DNA of 64,000 bases from Oscillospiraceae bacterium (GCA_012729855.1 JAAYCI010000004.1:1-64000), one strand, 5' to 3'; counted from the stretch's first letter, positions 46,011 through 55,110 are shown. Notes: generated from the letters alone by a model not told the origin. A program made the numbers and translations.

Positions 46011-47249
46011 CTACAAGCGGGGCTCGGCGCCTTGCGATGCTTCAGAAGTGGCAACTGCCTGTACCGCTTCCACGGACGCAGCCGGCGCCCCTTTTTTCAG
46101 TTTGTCGGGGTTGGGAATCAGGTAGGCAATAACAAGGGCGAGCACCGCCACGCCTGTGATGGTGTACATGGCGGCCGGCAGGCCGTAGTTGTCCCCCACC
46201 CAGCCAATAACCGGCGCCAGCATGCCCCCGATGCTGACCGTAAGGCCCAGCATGATGCCCGAGGAAAGGCCCACCCGGTTGGGCAAAAAACCCTGCCCCA
46301 GCACAATCATGGTGCTGTGCGCCCCGCTCATGGCGAACGCGATGGGAACAAGCATGAAGGTGGCAAAATAGACGTTGTTGCTAACGGAAAAGATGAGCAG
46401 CAGTGGCACCAGGGCCGTGAAAGCAATGCGGATGATGCGGTTGAAGCCAAAGCGGTCGGCCAGGCGCCCGCCCAGCAGGGTGGCCACCGCCCCAATAATG
46501 GCGTACAGCGTCAGGCTGCCGCTGGCCGCCACCTCGGTTTGCGCCAGCACACCAATGAAATACAGCGGAATAAAGGTGGTGAGGCCGTAGCCCATGATGG
46601 AGCGGAAGGTGATGCCCGTTGACACCAACGCGAAAGCCGGCCAGTTGTCCTTCTGCGCCTGCCCTGCTGTTTGGTTTTTTTTGGCGTTGTGGGCAGAGAA
46701 CTCCCGCAGGGTTTTTATTCTGGCAAAGATAACCAGTGCCATGATGACGGCTGGAACCAGAAAGATGACCGTGCCCCTCAGGCCCCAGGCCGTAAGCGCC
46801 ACAGAAGCCAGGATGGGGCCTATGGAAAAGCCAATATTGCCGCCAACGGCAAAGATGCTCATGCCCGTGCCTTTTTTCTCGCCCGCCACCACATTGGCAA
46901 TCTTGCCGCCCTCGGGGTGGAAAAGGGCAATGCCAATGCCGGAGAGCATCACGGCGAAAAAGATGGCCCAGTAGTTGTCCAAAAAGCCGATCATGGCCAG
47001 CCCGCCGCCAGCCAGCAGCACGCCCAGGCCCATCAGCCAGGGCCAGGAGACTTTGTCGCCAAAATAGCCGCAGAGGGGCTGCACCAGGGAGGAAACCGAG
47101 CTGGCCGCAAACACCAGCCCCGCCGCCGACGCGTAGCTGATGTTGTTGTTTGCCACCAGAAACGGCAGGATGGCCGGCAGCGCGCCCTGGTTGATGTCGG
47201 TGCAAATATGCCCAAACATGGTCAGGTACCGGTAACGGCCTATTTTCAT
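46011..47249 (-). CDS. MFS transporter, fosmidomycin-resistance (Fsr) type
   Basis: A 412-residue membrane protein with about 12 segments. The N-terminus RYRYLTMFGHICTDINQGALPA resembles the Fsr signature (FGHxxxDxxQGxLPA) of fosmidomycin exporters. The GHxxAD-like and PEGGKIAN motifs also fit. It is preceded by an XRE-cupin regulator on the same strand (41-base gap), which probably controls it. Substrate unknown. Confidence 0.85.
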   Translation of the reverse strand: MKIGRYRYLTMFGHICTDINQGALPAILPFLVANNNISYASAAGLVFAASSVSSLVQPLCGYFGDKVSWPWLMGLGVLLAGGGLAMIGFLDNYWAIFFAVMLSGIGIALFHPEGGKIANVVAGEKKGTGMSIFAVGGNIGFSIGPILASVALTAWGLRGTVIFLVPAVIMALVIFARIKTLREFSAHNAKKNQTAGQAQKDNWPAFALVSTGITFRSIMGYGLTTFIPLYFIGVLAQTEVAASGSLTLYAIIGAVATLLGGRLADRFGFNRIIRIAFTALVPLLLIFSVSNNVYFATFMLVPIAFAMSGAHSTMIVLGQGFLPNRVGLSSGIMLGLTVSIGGMLAPVIGWVGDNYGLPAAMYTITGVAVLALVIAYLIPNPDKLKKGAPAASVEAVQAVATSEASQGAEPRL

Positions 47250-47290
47250 GGTGAACTCCCCCCGTCTTGGTAGAAACCCGCAGTTGCTCC

Positions 47291-47854
47291 CTATCGGTTT
47301 ATCCTGGACTCAATGGTCAAAAGCTCCGCCGCCGCGTCGGCGTTATTCACATACCGGTGCTTGCGGCGGGGCGGAATGCGCAGGGTATCGCCCTCGCAGA
47401 TAATAAAATGGGTGGCCTCGAAGTGGACGGTTACGCTGCCGCACAGCACAAACACGATCTCCTCGTTCGCATGGCTGTGAAACGCGCCGTTATAGGTCTG
47501 GGCATGCGCCTCACAGCGCACCAGCGTCATGCGCAGGCCGGCATTCATGCTGGCAGGCGTCAGCAGGTTATAAAAAATGTAGCGCTCATCGGGGTTGTAG
47601 GTTTGGGGGCGGTCCTTTTTGCGCAAAATCAGCGCGGCCTCGTCCTCCTCCTCGGTAAGCAGCTCGGGAACAGACAGCTCCATGGCGGCGGCCAGGGCGC
47701 ACAGCACGCTAAGGCTCGGGTTGGCAAGGTCCCGTTCCATCTGGCTGATAAGCGCCGTACTCAGGCCGCTCTTTTCCGCCAGCGCCCTGATGGTGAGGTT
47801 ATGCGCCTTACGGTAGCCGGCAATCTTGCCGCCAATATTTACAGTGCTCATCAT
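47291..47854 (-). CDS. XRE-family regulator with cupin domain
   Basis: A 187-residue regulator. The helix-turn-helix is at about 12-65 (AEKSGLSTALISQMERD), and the C-terminal cupin at about 115-185 (FHSHANEEIVFVL, GDTLRIPPRRKHRY). This class often senses a small molecule and controls the neighbouring exporter or catabolic gene, here the MFS gene. An AT-rich palindrome (47910-47922) upstream may be its operator. Confidence 0.9.
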   Translation of the reverse strand: MMSTVNIGGKIAGYRKAHNLTIRALAEKSGLSTALISQMERDLANPSLSVLCALAAAMELSVPELLTEEEDEAALILRKKDRPQTYNPDERYIFYNLLTPASMNAGLRMTLVRCEAHAQTYNGAFHSHANEEIVFVLCGSVTVHFEATHFIICEGDTLRIPPRRKHRYVNNADAAAELLTIESRINR

Positions 47855-47909
47855 CTCACCCCATGGTGTTCAATGTAGCAGATGCAGGCGCAAAAGTAAA
47901 TATCATAAA

Positions 47910-47922
47910 ATAATTTAATTAT
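47910..47922. promoter_or_regulatory. possible operator of XRE-MFS operon
   Basis: ATAATTTAATTAT, a 13-base palindrome in an AT-rich patch 56 bases upstream of the XRE start. Candidate -35 and -10 boxes overlap it but are poor. Confidence 0.35.
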
Positions 47923-48026
47923 AGTTAACACCCGGGTGCGCCTACCGCCGCCAGATGGCACTGTGCGAACTCATAAAAAGCACTTTTACAGGGCGCTTTC
48001 CTGCGGGAAGCCTCATGCTGAAGCCA

Positions 48027-48065
48027 TTTGGCTCCCCCGGTAAAACCGGGGGGTGGGGAGCCAAA
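48027..48065. repeat. GC-rich hairpin TTTGGCTCCCC
   Basis: TTTGGCTCCCC and its complement enclose an inner CCGG/CCGG pairing. It lies in the 293-base gap 47855-48147 with no gene. It resembles short dispersed hairpins common in clostridial genomes, though only one copy is seen here. Confidence 0.45.
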
Positions 48066-48080
48066 GCACACAAACAGAGA

Positions 48081-48110
48081 AAAAGACACCCGAAAAACAG
48101 GGTGTCTTTT
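48081..48110. terminator. terminator after Big_2/leucine-rich surface protein gene
   Basis: AAAAGACACCC/GGGTGTCTTTT with an 8-base loop. A T-run follows on the minus strand, 37 bases past the stop of the gene at 48148. Confidence 0.82.
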
Positions 48111-48147
48111 ATCATCCCGACAGACAATCATTGTCGATGCACAGTTT

Positions 48148-49599
48148 TTATTCCACCGTCACTGTGTACTTTGCCGTTTTCCCGCCCGCTTTAACCGTGA
48201 TAACAGCGGTGCCCTTTTTCTTGGCAATCAACAGGCCGCCTTTGTCAACCGTGACAACGCTTTTGTTGTTGGACGAGAACGTCACCTGGACGGCGGTTGC
48301 GGAAGTTGACTGGTACTTGCCGTCAACCTTTTTGCGCTTGCCCACTTTCATCGAGCTTGGCACGTTTGCGGTGACGGATTTCACCCTGACTGTTTTCGCG
48401 GTTTTCTTGAGAACCGTCACTTTCAGCTTATCGGTTTTGCCGTTGGCCGCTTTCGCAACGATGGTTGTTATCCCGGGTGTTTTCGCGGTAATCTTGCCAG
48501 CTTGTGAAACCGTCGCCACATCGGGGTTTGTGCTGGTGTAAGTGATTTTAGACGCCTTGCCGGTGCTCGCGTACGCGGTTGCCGGGATGACAATCGACTT
48601 GCCGGCGCCTATTCTGACAGCGGTTTGCGGGAACTGCGTGGAGGGGGTGACTTTGCTTGCCGTGGAAGCCGGTGTGTTTTCCACAACAGAAACGGTAAAA
48701 TTCTTATATTTGCGTGTGTTTATTTGGGCAGAAATCGGCTCCCAAGGGGTTGTAAACTTTACGGTTGAAGGGGTCATCTTCCAAGATTTGAATGTTTTGA
48801 CCGAAAAGTAGCTGACTGAAAGCGTGCCGGGCACGCCGGCTTCACGGCCATTCACATGATGATACGTGAAGCGTATTTTATCATATTGGGGGTGCTTGAA
48901 AGTGATGGTGTTTCCGTCTTCCAAAATGAGTTTATTGGTAATGTTTTGGAGAGAGCCCCACAAATGAAAACCATAATATGAATAGGAAAGATTGTTGCAT
49001 CCCTTTATATTCACAGACTCAAAAGTGTTTACGTTTTTGCCCCACGATGTGTTGTAGAAATTTCTATCAACAGACACAAGAGACACACTGGGTATCCCCG
49101 TAAGGTCCAGGTCGCGTATTTTATTGCCAGACGCATCGAACGACTCGATTTTTGGGAGATTTTGCAAATGAATTTCAGTAATACCAACATCATACAACGC
49201 CAGCGTACGCAGTTCGGAAAGACCCGAAAGATATAATGGCGCATTGAGATTGCCGGCGTTTTCTTTTGTAAGCTGAATATCTGTAAGCCGAATCTCTCGA
49301 GGAGAATAATCTCCGCTTTCGCCCGCAGAGGAGAAATATTCGCCTTCAAACGTGGCAAAAGTCCAGCTCCATGGTTCATTCAAAGCATAACGGGACATCA
49401 ATGCCGGGTGCTTTTGAATCAAAGTGTTAATAACTTGCACGTCAGCAGAATTGTACTCCGCCAATGGCGGGGGCTTAAGCGGTGGTTCTGCTGCAAACAC
49501 CGGCACGCTTGCAAACGATATGAGCATGACCACGGCGAGCAAACTGGCGCACATTTTCTGAATGGTTTTCTTCGTAGCCGATATCCCGTAATTCCTCAT
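48148..49599 (-). CDS. secreted leucine-rich and Big_2 surface protein
   Basis: A 483-residue protein with a signal peptide (about 1-36). A leucine-rich-repeat-like stretch follows (about 115-190: LSELRTLALYDVGI, LPKIESFDASGNKI), then a beta domain, then two bacterial Ig-like (Big_2) domains (about 310-483: SKITYTSTNPDVATVSQAGK, VTFSSNNKSVVTVDKGG). No sortase motif or membrane anchor is seen. GGAGG is nine bases before the ATG. Likely cell-surface binding; partner unknown. Confidence 0.82.
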   Translation of the reverse strand: MRNYGISATKKTIQKMCASLLAVVMLISFASVPVFAAEPPLKPPPLAEYNSADVQVINTLIQKHPALMSRYALNEPWSWTFATFEGEYFSSAGESGDYSPREIRLTDIQLTKENAGNLNAPLYLSGLSELRTLALYDVGITEIHLQNLPKIESFDASGNKIRDLDLTGIPSVSLVSVDRNFYNTSWGKNVNTFESVNIKGCNNLSYSYYGFHLWGSLQNITNKLILEDGNTITFKHPQYDKIRFTYHHVNGREAGVPGTLSVSYFSVKTFKSWKMTPSTVKFTTPWEPISAQINTRKYKNFTVSVVENTPASTASKVTPSTQFPQTAVRIGAGKSIVIPATAYASTGKASKITYTSTNPDVATVSQAGKITAKTPGITTIVAKAANGKTDKLKVTVLKKTAKTVRVKSVTANVPSSMKVGKRKKVDGKYQSTSATAVQVTFSSNNKSVVTVDKGGLLIAKKKGTAVITVKAGGKTAKYTVTVE

Positions 49600-49642
49600 A
49601 CCAATTTACCTCCAGCGCATTACCACAATTTGAACCGAAACC

Positions 49643-49670
49643 ATTATAACGTTTGCTTACCAAATTGCAA
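49643..49670 (-). promoter_or_regulatory. promoter of the Big_2 surface protein gene
   Basis: On the minus strand TTGCAA (49665-49670), a 16-base spacer, TATAAT (49643-49648), 44 bases before the ATG. Confidence 0.72.
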
Positions 49671-49757
49671 CCACAAATACAAAGCCAAAGCATGCGGGGT
49701 ACTTTTGTGTGGTTTGTGGGTGACGCGTTTTCCGGTGTCATTAAAAGTCAAATATGG

Positions 49758-49898
49758 GTAAAAGTGCTTACGTACAGCGGCGATACCTTCACCATTACAA
49801 ACAGCCACTCGCCAGAGCCAACCCGCTGAACCATCGTAAAATCTTGGGAAGACAACGGCAACCAGAAAGGTAACCGCCCGGAATCTATACAGGTTCAG
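49758..49898 (+). pseudogene. Cna-B domain relic
   Basis: Plus-strand translation gives YSGDTFTITNSHSPEP, a stop (TGA at 49827), then IVKSWEDNGNQKGNRPESI and QVQ. This is the junction of two Cna-B (collagen-binding protein B-type) repeats: the TNSH end of one and the V-K-W-D-N-Q-G-R-P start of the next. It has no start codon and an internal stop. It is a leftover of a large surface adhesin gene, abutting the Rep relic. Family reading is by eye. Confidence 0.6.
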
Positions 49899-50647
49899 CC
49901 GGTCTCCACCAGCACCCAGTGAATATTCACCGAAAATACCGTAAATCCCATGCCATCCCCGGGTGGCAAAGCAACTGGGTAGCCGTCCAGGTAGTTAAGC
50001 ATGTCACTAATTTTTATGTGCTTGTTCCCACTTCGAAATTCTTCAAACACAATCACATCTTGGCCAGAATAACTATCAAATGGATGATTATAGTCCGTCA
50101 CCCTATAAACTTTGTCATATCCATATTCTTCCATAACTCCACGTGTTTTTCCGGTGCCGGTGGCCCCGAAAATATAAGTGACACGTAAATCACGCCAAGT
50201 GGTTCTAAACTTGTTCATCATCAAGTCTTGGCGGATTCGGTCAAGGCTAGATGAATATCTCATGTATTCGGCACTTTCTTCATAAATCTCTGCATTGCTT
50301 TTCCCATTCAGCAGCATCTTCTTTAGTAGGTGCAAGTCCGATCTTGCACCGCGCCCAGCGGGGAGTTTGCCATATTGATACTGTTTGCCCTCAATGCGTG
50401 TGTCCTCTTTGGGATCGCCAGCCCATTTCCCTGTCTTGAACACATAATCGCGCGCTTGCTCTGGTGTGCCAAGGCGCTTCTCTACATGGGAATTTCCAAG
50501 TAGTTCAGCAACAGAGCGCCCATAAACACTATTTTTCAAAGCAATATATAAATGATAATGGGGCGTTTCTTCTTTCAGCCCTATTTCCATGCTATAGCAA
50601 AAGTAAACAATATTGGGGAAGATTTCTAAGACATATGTTGAATCCGA
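49895..50647 (-). pseudogene. CRESS-type Rep (HUH endonuclease + SF3 helicase), truncated
   Basis: About 250 codons open from 50647; an ATG lies at 50590. Numbered from that ATG, the HUH motif is PHYHLYI (H11, H13), the nicking Tyr motif is YVFK (Y49, K52), Walker A is GATGTGKT (142-149) and Walker B DVIVFEEF (178-185). A degenerate motif C (FSVNIHW) comes near the end. This is the rolling-circle Rep layout of circoviruses and of bacterial pCRESS plasmids. Motif 1 and the first 40 or so residues are missing, and the C-terminus stops soon after motif C. An integrase relic faces it. Confidence 0.8.
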
Positions 50648-50930
50648 CTATATTTTTACATGGGAAGATGGAACAGTGATTATCCCCGGCTATGCTTCAC
50701 ACAAAATGAAAAAGATTGTAGCACAAAACAACTTGAAAAAGGTCACATTGCATCAACTTCGACACTCTTGCGCTAGTATTCTGATTTCTGAATTTGGCTT
50801 TACATTGATGGATGTAAAAGATTGGCTGGGGCATTCTGATATTAAGATGACCGGCAACCTATATGGCCATTTGGAATACGGGCGCAAGATAAACATGGCA
50901 AAAACATTTGATAAAAAATTGGGGGCATAA
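50613..50930 (+). pseudogene. C-terminal fragment of a tyrosine recombinase (integrase)
   Basis: 105 residues holding the second half of a phage-type integrase: the Box II motif TLHQLRHSCASIL (H47, R50, H51), the LGHS motif (H74) and the nucleophile Y84 in TGNLYGHLEY. The N-terminal arm and core-binding domains and the first catalytic arginine are absent. The homology begins near 50645, exactly where the Rep frame ends. It runs toward tRNA-Thr, the usual placement of an integrase beside its attachment site. Confidence 0.85.
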
Positions 50931-50955
50931 CTTTTTTAGACCGAGAAACCAACAA

Positions 50956-51007
50956 ATAAAAAATCCACTCCGCATATCGAATAATACGACATACATAAGT
51001 GGATTTT
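50956..51007 (-). terminator. terminator of tRNA-Thr
   Basis: On the minus strand AAAATCCACT/AGTGGATTTT (10-bp stem, 28-base loop) followed by TTATTTG, just past the tRNA 3' end. Confidence 0.6.
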
Positions 51008-51009
51008 CG

Positions 51010-51085
51010 TGGAGCTGGTGGACGGACTTGAACCCCCGACCTGCTGATTACAAATCAGCTGCTCTACCAACTGAGCTACACCAGC
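51010..51085 (-). tRNA. tRNA-Thr (UGU)
   Basis: On the minus strand the acceptor stem is GCTGGTG/CACCAGC. The anticodon loop TTTGTAA (anticodon TGT) is closed by CTGAT/ATCAG. The T-loop is GTTCAAG and CCA is encoded. Its 3' end faces the integrase relic, so it is the likely attachment site of the lost element. Confidence 0.95.
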
Positions 51086-51226
51086 GGGTTTTGTTTGGTA
51101 AAATGACTATTCTGTCCCGAAATGTTCAATTATACAGTTTCGCGCCTCTTATCTTATCAATTATTCCCTATTTTGTAAAGATATACTTTTAATAGGTAAA
51201 AACAAAAATAAAACCCAAATAAATAT

Positions 51227-51252
51227 GCCCGAGGCACCTGTTTGCCTCGGGC
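51227..51252. terminator. terminator after ABC-2 permease gene
   Basis: GCCCGAGGCA/TGCCTCGGGC, loop of six, followed on the minus strand by ATATTTATTT. It lies 28 bases past the permease stop. Confidence 0.7.
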
Positions 51253-51279
51253 GGTCACACACCCATGTTTTTTTAAATA

Positions 51280-52002
51280 TCAACCCTTTACCAGGCAGGC
51301 CCACGCGCTCAGGCCAAGGCCGGCCAGCCCCATCACGATGCGAGACACCAGATACTGCGCCGGCACTGCAAACGGGATGACACCCTCCCGCAAAGCGGCG
51401 CTTTGGGCCCCGGCCAAAATGGCGTTGCCAAACAGGTCTACCGCCGGCGGCATGGAAAACCCTGCAAAAGCCGCGAAAAACAGCAGCGCAAGCAGCAGAT
51501 AAACCAGGTTATGGTGCACTTTTCCCAGCCACAGCCCCACGCCCATATAGAAAAACAGCGCCGGCAACACCACCAGCACCGCCAGCGGCCACATCCAGCC
51601 CAGGCCTGTGTACTGGAACTGTATAACACAGAACAGCGCATAGGCCAGCAGCACCAGCAATGCCGCGCACAAAAATGCCACGGCAATGGTGCCCAGCTTG
51701 ATGCCCTTGCGCACATAGCCGGGCGTTGGCGTGGCCGAGGCGAGCGTCTCCACCGCTTTTTCGCGCGGGGCTAATTGGCGGGAGACAAAAAACAGCATGG
51801 CTGCACACAAAAACGGCAGCAGCCGGCACAGGTAAGCCAAAAAGCTCCAGGGCGAAAACGGGGCGGTGTCGGCATAGCCGAACATCACCTCTGTTTTAAG
51901 CAGGTAGGCGGCATACACCAGCGTGACGGCGGTGATGAAGATAAACGGCTTGGACAAAGCAACCCGCCGCAGCTCGTAGCGGAATATTTTGGCTCTATCC
52001 AC
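51280..52002 (-). CDS. ABC-2-type membrane protein
   Basis: A 240-residue protein with about six membrane segments and a basic cytosolic start (RAKIFRYELRRVALSKPF), typical of ABC-2 permease subunits. It overlaps the upstream M1-peptidase/permease gene by eight bases. With that gene and the ATPase it forms a three-gene ABC system of unknown cargo. Confidence 0.75.
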   Translation of the reverse strand: MDRAKIFRYELRRVALSKPFIFITAVTLVYAAYLLKTEVMFGYADTAPFSPWSFLAYLCRLLPFLCAAMLFFVSRQLAPREKAVETLASATPTPGYVRKGIKLGTIAVAFLCAALLVLLAYALFCVIQFQYTGLGWMWPLAVLVVLPALFFYMGVGLWLGKVHHNLVYLLLALLFFAAFAGFSMPPAVDLFGNAILAGAQSAALREGVIPFAVPAQYLVSRIVMGLAGLGLSAWACLVKG

Positions 52003-54232
52003 GTTCCAGCGCCTCCTTTTCCAAGCCCATATGCCTTAGGAACGCGGTATAGGTGGCCTGGTAGATATTATCCTTGTATTTTCCCCGGAACTCAGCCAGG
52101 CGCTGGACAAACACGGCCTCCCCGCCCACCATTTCCTCCGCCCGCATCAGAAGGGCGGGCATCAGGTCGTAGTGGGACAAACCGTTGTAGCTGTTGTACA
52201 TTGCCAGGGTGTCTGCCTGCGTCAGGTCTTTGACATAGTCCCGCTGGGTGAGGTAAAAGGCGTTTTGCAGGCGGTTGGTATTTTCCTGCCACACATCCAC
52301 AAACTCCCGCCGGGCATATGCCTCGCCGTATAGTTCTTTCATGTACAGGTAGGTGCTGTAGCAGGTCAGGCCCTCGCTGCTCCAGGGCGAGGCCATATCC
52401 TGTGCGCCCAGGCCCCACCAATGGTGGGCCACCTCATGAACAGCCGTACCAATACCGCCGCCGCCCTCGCGGTTGGCGGTGCCGGGCTCGGTTTTATAGT
52501 TCCCGCCGGCAAATGCTGTCTCGCCAAACATTGACACATTGCCTATCATCCAGCCGCCCAGAACGCTGGCGTCCAGCTCCAATATAACAAGCGGCTGCCC
52601 GCCCATATCCAGCGGCCCAAAGCGGTCGGTGAAAAAGTCGATGGCACCCTTCAGTACGCCTGCCGCGTCCGACTCCCGCATTGCTTCGGTTTTGTTCCGG
52701 AAATAGGTAAGCTGCACCGCATTGCCGCCCGCCTCAAACGTTTCCTCTACATAGTCCCCTGCAATCATCCAGGTGCCCGGCGTTATCCGGGTGGCGTAGC
52801 TTTTGTACCCCGGCACATCACACGGCACTTCTACAAATGCTTCCCCCCAAAGGGGGATGGGACTGAGGTTGTCGGCCAGTGTTACCGTACAGTCGGCCGT
52901 CTCTGTGTAGACCGGAGCGGGTGGCTGGCAGGGCAAAAAATACATGAGCATAACAAAATCATCTGTTATGCAGCTGATAAGCATCTGTGCGTCCCGGCGG
53001 TTGCGCGGGTAGCCGCCAAAGCGGATCTCCAGCTCTGCTTTCTCTGCCAGCCCGTTGAGAGACACATGATAAACCGATTGCATGAAGCTGTCGTTTTTCT
53101 CCTTGGTGAACGGCATGGGCCTGCCGTCCAGCAGCACCTCGTGGATATCCAGCCCTGGCGCGCCCGCCAGCGGCAGCACGGCCTCTCCGGTTCCGCGGCT
53201 TGTCAGGTTATAGCGTATCGTGGCCTCCAGGCGGTGGGCGTCTTTGTCCACAAACATCTCTGCCCGGCCGTGCGTCAGGCTAAGGCTCGGATTGCTTTCA
53301 GCTTTTATCTGCATAGCATCATAGTCTGTGAACACGGTGACGATGCCGGTTTGGGGGTCGATATGTTGCCTGTTTTCAAGCATTGGCCCGTTGTCTATCA
53401 GCGGCTGATAAACCGCCAGCAGGGCGCTGCCGGCCACCAAAACCGCCACCAGCACCGGCAGGGCTGCTTTGCGGCAGTTGTGCAAAAACGAGCGCGCCAG
53501 GCCCATGCCATAGCGGCGCACACACAGAATGCCCAGCAGGTAAACCCCCAGCGCCGCCGGCAGCCACACCAGGCGGGTATACAGCAGCGTGAAAAACTGC
53601 GTCTGGCTGCCGGTAGCATCGGACAGTGATGTTACCGCGGTTCTCAGCCACGGCAGCAGAAACGGGCCATAGAGTACTTGTATGCTGTCGAACACCACGG
53701 CCAGCCCCACCACAATGATGCCCGCCTCCAGGCTGCGGGAGATGAGGTAGACGCCGGCGGCCAGCAGTATGCACAGCGCCAGCCCGCCGTAGTACAGCAG
53801 CAGCCATACCCATAAAAAGGTTTGAATATCAAAAATGCTGCCCATAATGGCAGCGGTGTAGGGCAGCAGCGCGCACATGGCCACCAGCACCGCCCCCAGC
53901 ATAATGGCCAGCAGGGCCAGCGTTTGGCGCACCACGTGGCCAACGGGGCTTGTGGCGCTGCTCACCAGGGCGTCCATGTTGGCCCGCTGCATGCGCTGCA
54001 GCTCCAGCAGCACAAAAATGGCCACGGCCAGCCCGGCAAATGTTACCGCCAGCTTTGCCGGCTGCAGCATCAGCACGGTGGACATGGTGCCGCTGTAGTA
54101 GCGCTGGCCCAGGCCAAACATGTCGGTGCACAGAATAATGGGCAGCAGCAGGATGACGGCCAAAAACAGCCAGCTTCTTTTCTGGCGTAACAGGCGGCCC
54201 AGCTCGTGCCCGGTCAGGCGCAGTGTTCTCAT
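51995..54232 (-). CDS. ABC permease fused to M1-type metallopeptidase
   Basis: A 745-residue protein. The N-terminal third (about 1-270) is an ABC-2-like membrane domain of about six segments after a cytosolic RLTGHELGRLLRQKRSW start. A seventh segment near 265 leads to an extracellular M1-type domain. The zinc motif is HEVAHHWW (about 580) and a Glu follows in SSEGLTCY. The GxMEN exopeptidase motif is altered (GGWMIGN). The HExxH-to-Glu spacing is 16 rather than the usual 18. ATGA overlap with the upstream ATPase. Confidence 0.85.
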   Translation of the reverse strand: MRTLRLTGHELGRLLRQKRSWLFLAVILLLPIILCTDMFGLGQRYYSGTMSTVLMLQPAKLAVTFAGLAVAIFVLLELQRMQRANMDALVSSATSPVGHVVRQTLALLAIMLGAVLVAMCALLPYTAAIMGSIFDIQTFLWVWLLLYYGGLALCILLAAGVYLISRSLEAGIIVVGLAVVFDSIQVLYGPFLLPWLRTAVTSLSDATGSQTQFFTLLYTRLVWLPAALGVYLLGILCVRRYGMGLARSFLHNCRKAALPVLVAVLVAGSALLAVYQPLIDNGPMLENRQHIDPQTGIVTVFTDYDAMQIKAESNPSLSLTHGRAEMFVDKDAHRLEATIRYNLTSRGTGEAVLPLAGAPGLDIHEVLLDGRPMPFTKEKNDSFMQSVYHVSLNGLAEKAELEIRFGGYPRNRRDAQMLISCITDDFVMLMYFLPCQPPAPVYTETADCTVTLADNLSPIPLWGEAFVEVPCDVPGYKSYATRITPGTWMIAGDYVEETFEAGGNAVQLTYFRNKTEAMRESDAAGVLKGAIDFFTDRFGPLDMGGQPLVILELDASVLGGWMIGNVSMFGETAFAGGNYKTEPGTANREGGGGIGTAVHEVAHHWWGLGAQDMASPWSSEGLTCYSTYLYMKELYGEAYARREFVDVWQENTNRLQNAFYLTQRDYVKDLTQADTLAMYNSYNGLSHYDLMPALLMRAEEMVGGEAVFVQRLAEFRGKYKDNIYQATYTAFLRHMGLEKEALERG

Positions 54233-55110
54233 GATGCCGCCTCCCCCCGCGCCATGGCGTAAATGTAGGCGTCTTCCAGCGTGGGGGTGGTGGGCCGGGC
54301 AAAGGCCGGCAGCCTCTCGGCCACCAGGCGGTAGGTGGTGCTCTGGGGCGTTACCACCTTGGAGGTTACCTGGCAGCCGTGGGTGCCGGCCATCAGGTCC
54401 GCCTCACCCGCAGCGCACACATAGGCGCCCACATGCCCGGCGCTCAGGGCCAGCAGGCCGTCGGGCGGGCCGTCGTAGCGTATCAGGCCCTCGTGCAATA
54501 CAATAAGCCGGTTGCATACCGACTGCACATCCTCGATGATATGGGTGGACAGGATGAGGATCTTGTCCCTGGCCTCCTCCACAAACACGTTGCGCATGCG
54601 GATGCGCTCCTCCGGGTCCAGCCCGACGGTAGGTTCGTCCATAATGAGCAACTGCGGGCTGCCCAGCAGGGCCTGCGCAATGCCCACCCGCTGCTTGAAC
54701 CCGCCCGACAGGGTGGCTATCCGGCTGCCCTGCCGTTCCTCCAGCCCGCACAGCGGCAGCACCCGCTCAATGTTTTCGCGGGCGGTGTGGCGCATCTCTT
54801 TCATGGCGGCCATGTAGTCCAAAAACTGCCACACGGTCAGCTCCTCATACAGGCCGTATTCCTGCGGCAGGTAGCCCAGGGTTTTACGCAGGGCGGTTTC
54901 CTGCTTTTGCAGGGGCGTACCGTCCAGGGTGATCTTTCCTTCTGTGGGCAGCAGGCCCAGGGTCAGCAGCTTCATCAGGGTGCTTTTGCCCGCGCCGTTC
55001 GGCCCCAAAAGGCCTATGAAGGCGGGCGCTGAGAGGTCGGTGTCGATGCCGGACAGCGCCATTTTTCCGCCGGGGTATTGTTTCTTGATGCCTCGGATAG
55101 AAAACTCCAT
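54229..55110 (-). CDS. ABC transporter ATPase
   Basis: A 293-residue ATPase with Walker A GPNGAGKST, signature LSGGFKQRV and Walker B LLIMDEPTVGLD, and the C-terminal region of ABC-2 drug/bacteriocin-type ATPases. The start at 55110 gives EFSIRGIKKQY, with a G-rich ribosome-binding site seven bases upstream. Overlaps the M1-fusion gene by four bases (ATGA). First gene of the three-gene system. Confidence 0.92.
   Translation of the reverse strand: MEFSIRGIKKQYPGGKMALSGIDTDLSAPAFIGLLGPNGAGKSTLMKLLTLGLLPTEGKITLDGTPLQKQETALRKTLGYLPQEYGLYEELTVWQFLDYMAAMKEMRHTARENIERVLPLCGLEERQGSRIATLSGGFKQRVGIAQALLGSPQLLIMDEPTVGLDPEERIRMRNVFVEEARDKILILSTHIIEDVQSVCNRLIVLHEGLIRYDGPPDGLLALSAGHVGAYVCAAGEADLMAGTHGCQVTSKVVTPQSTTYRLVAERLPAFARPTTPTLEDAYIYAMARGEAAS

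Noticed and set aside
48027-48065. CRISPR or tandem repeat
   Set aside because: A single hairpin without repeated spacers. No CRISPR array was seen anywhere in the window.
49898-49920. Possible second att site (shared GCTGGTGGA with the tRNA-Thr 3' end)
   Set aside because: Only nine bases, in inverted orientation to the tRNA end, so it cannot be a standard attachment repeat.
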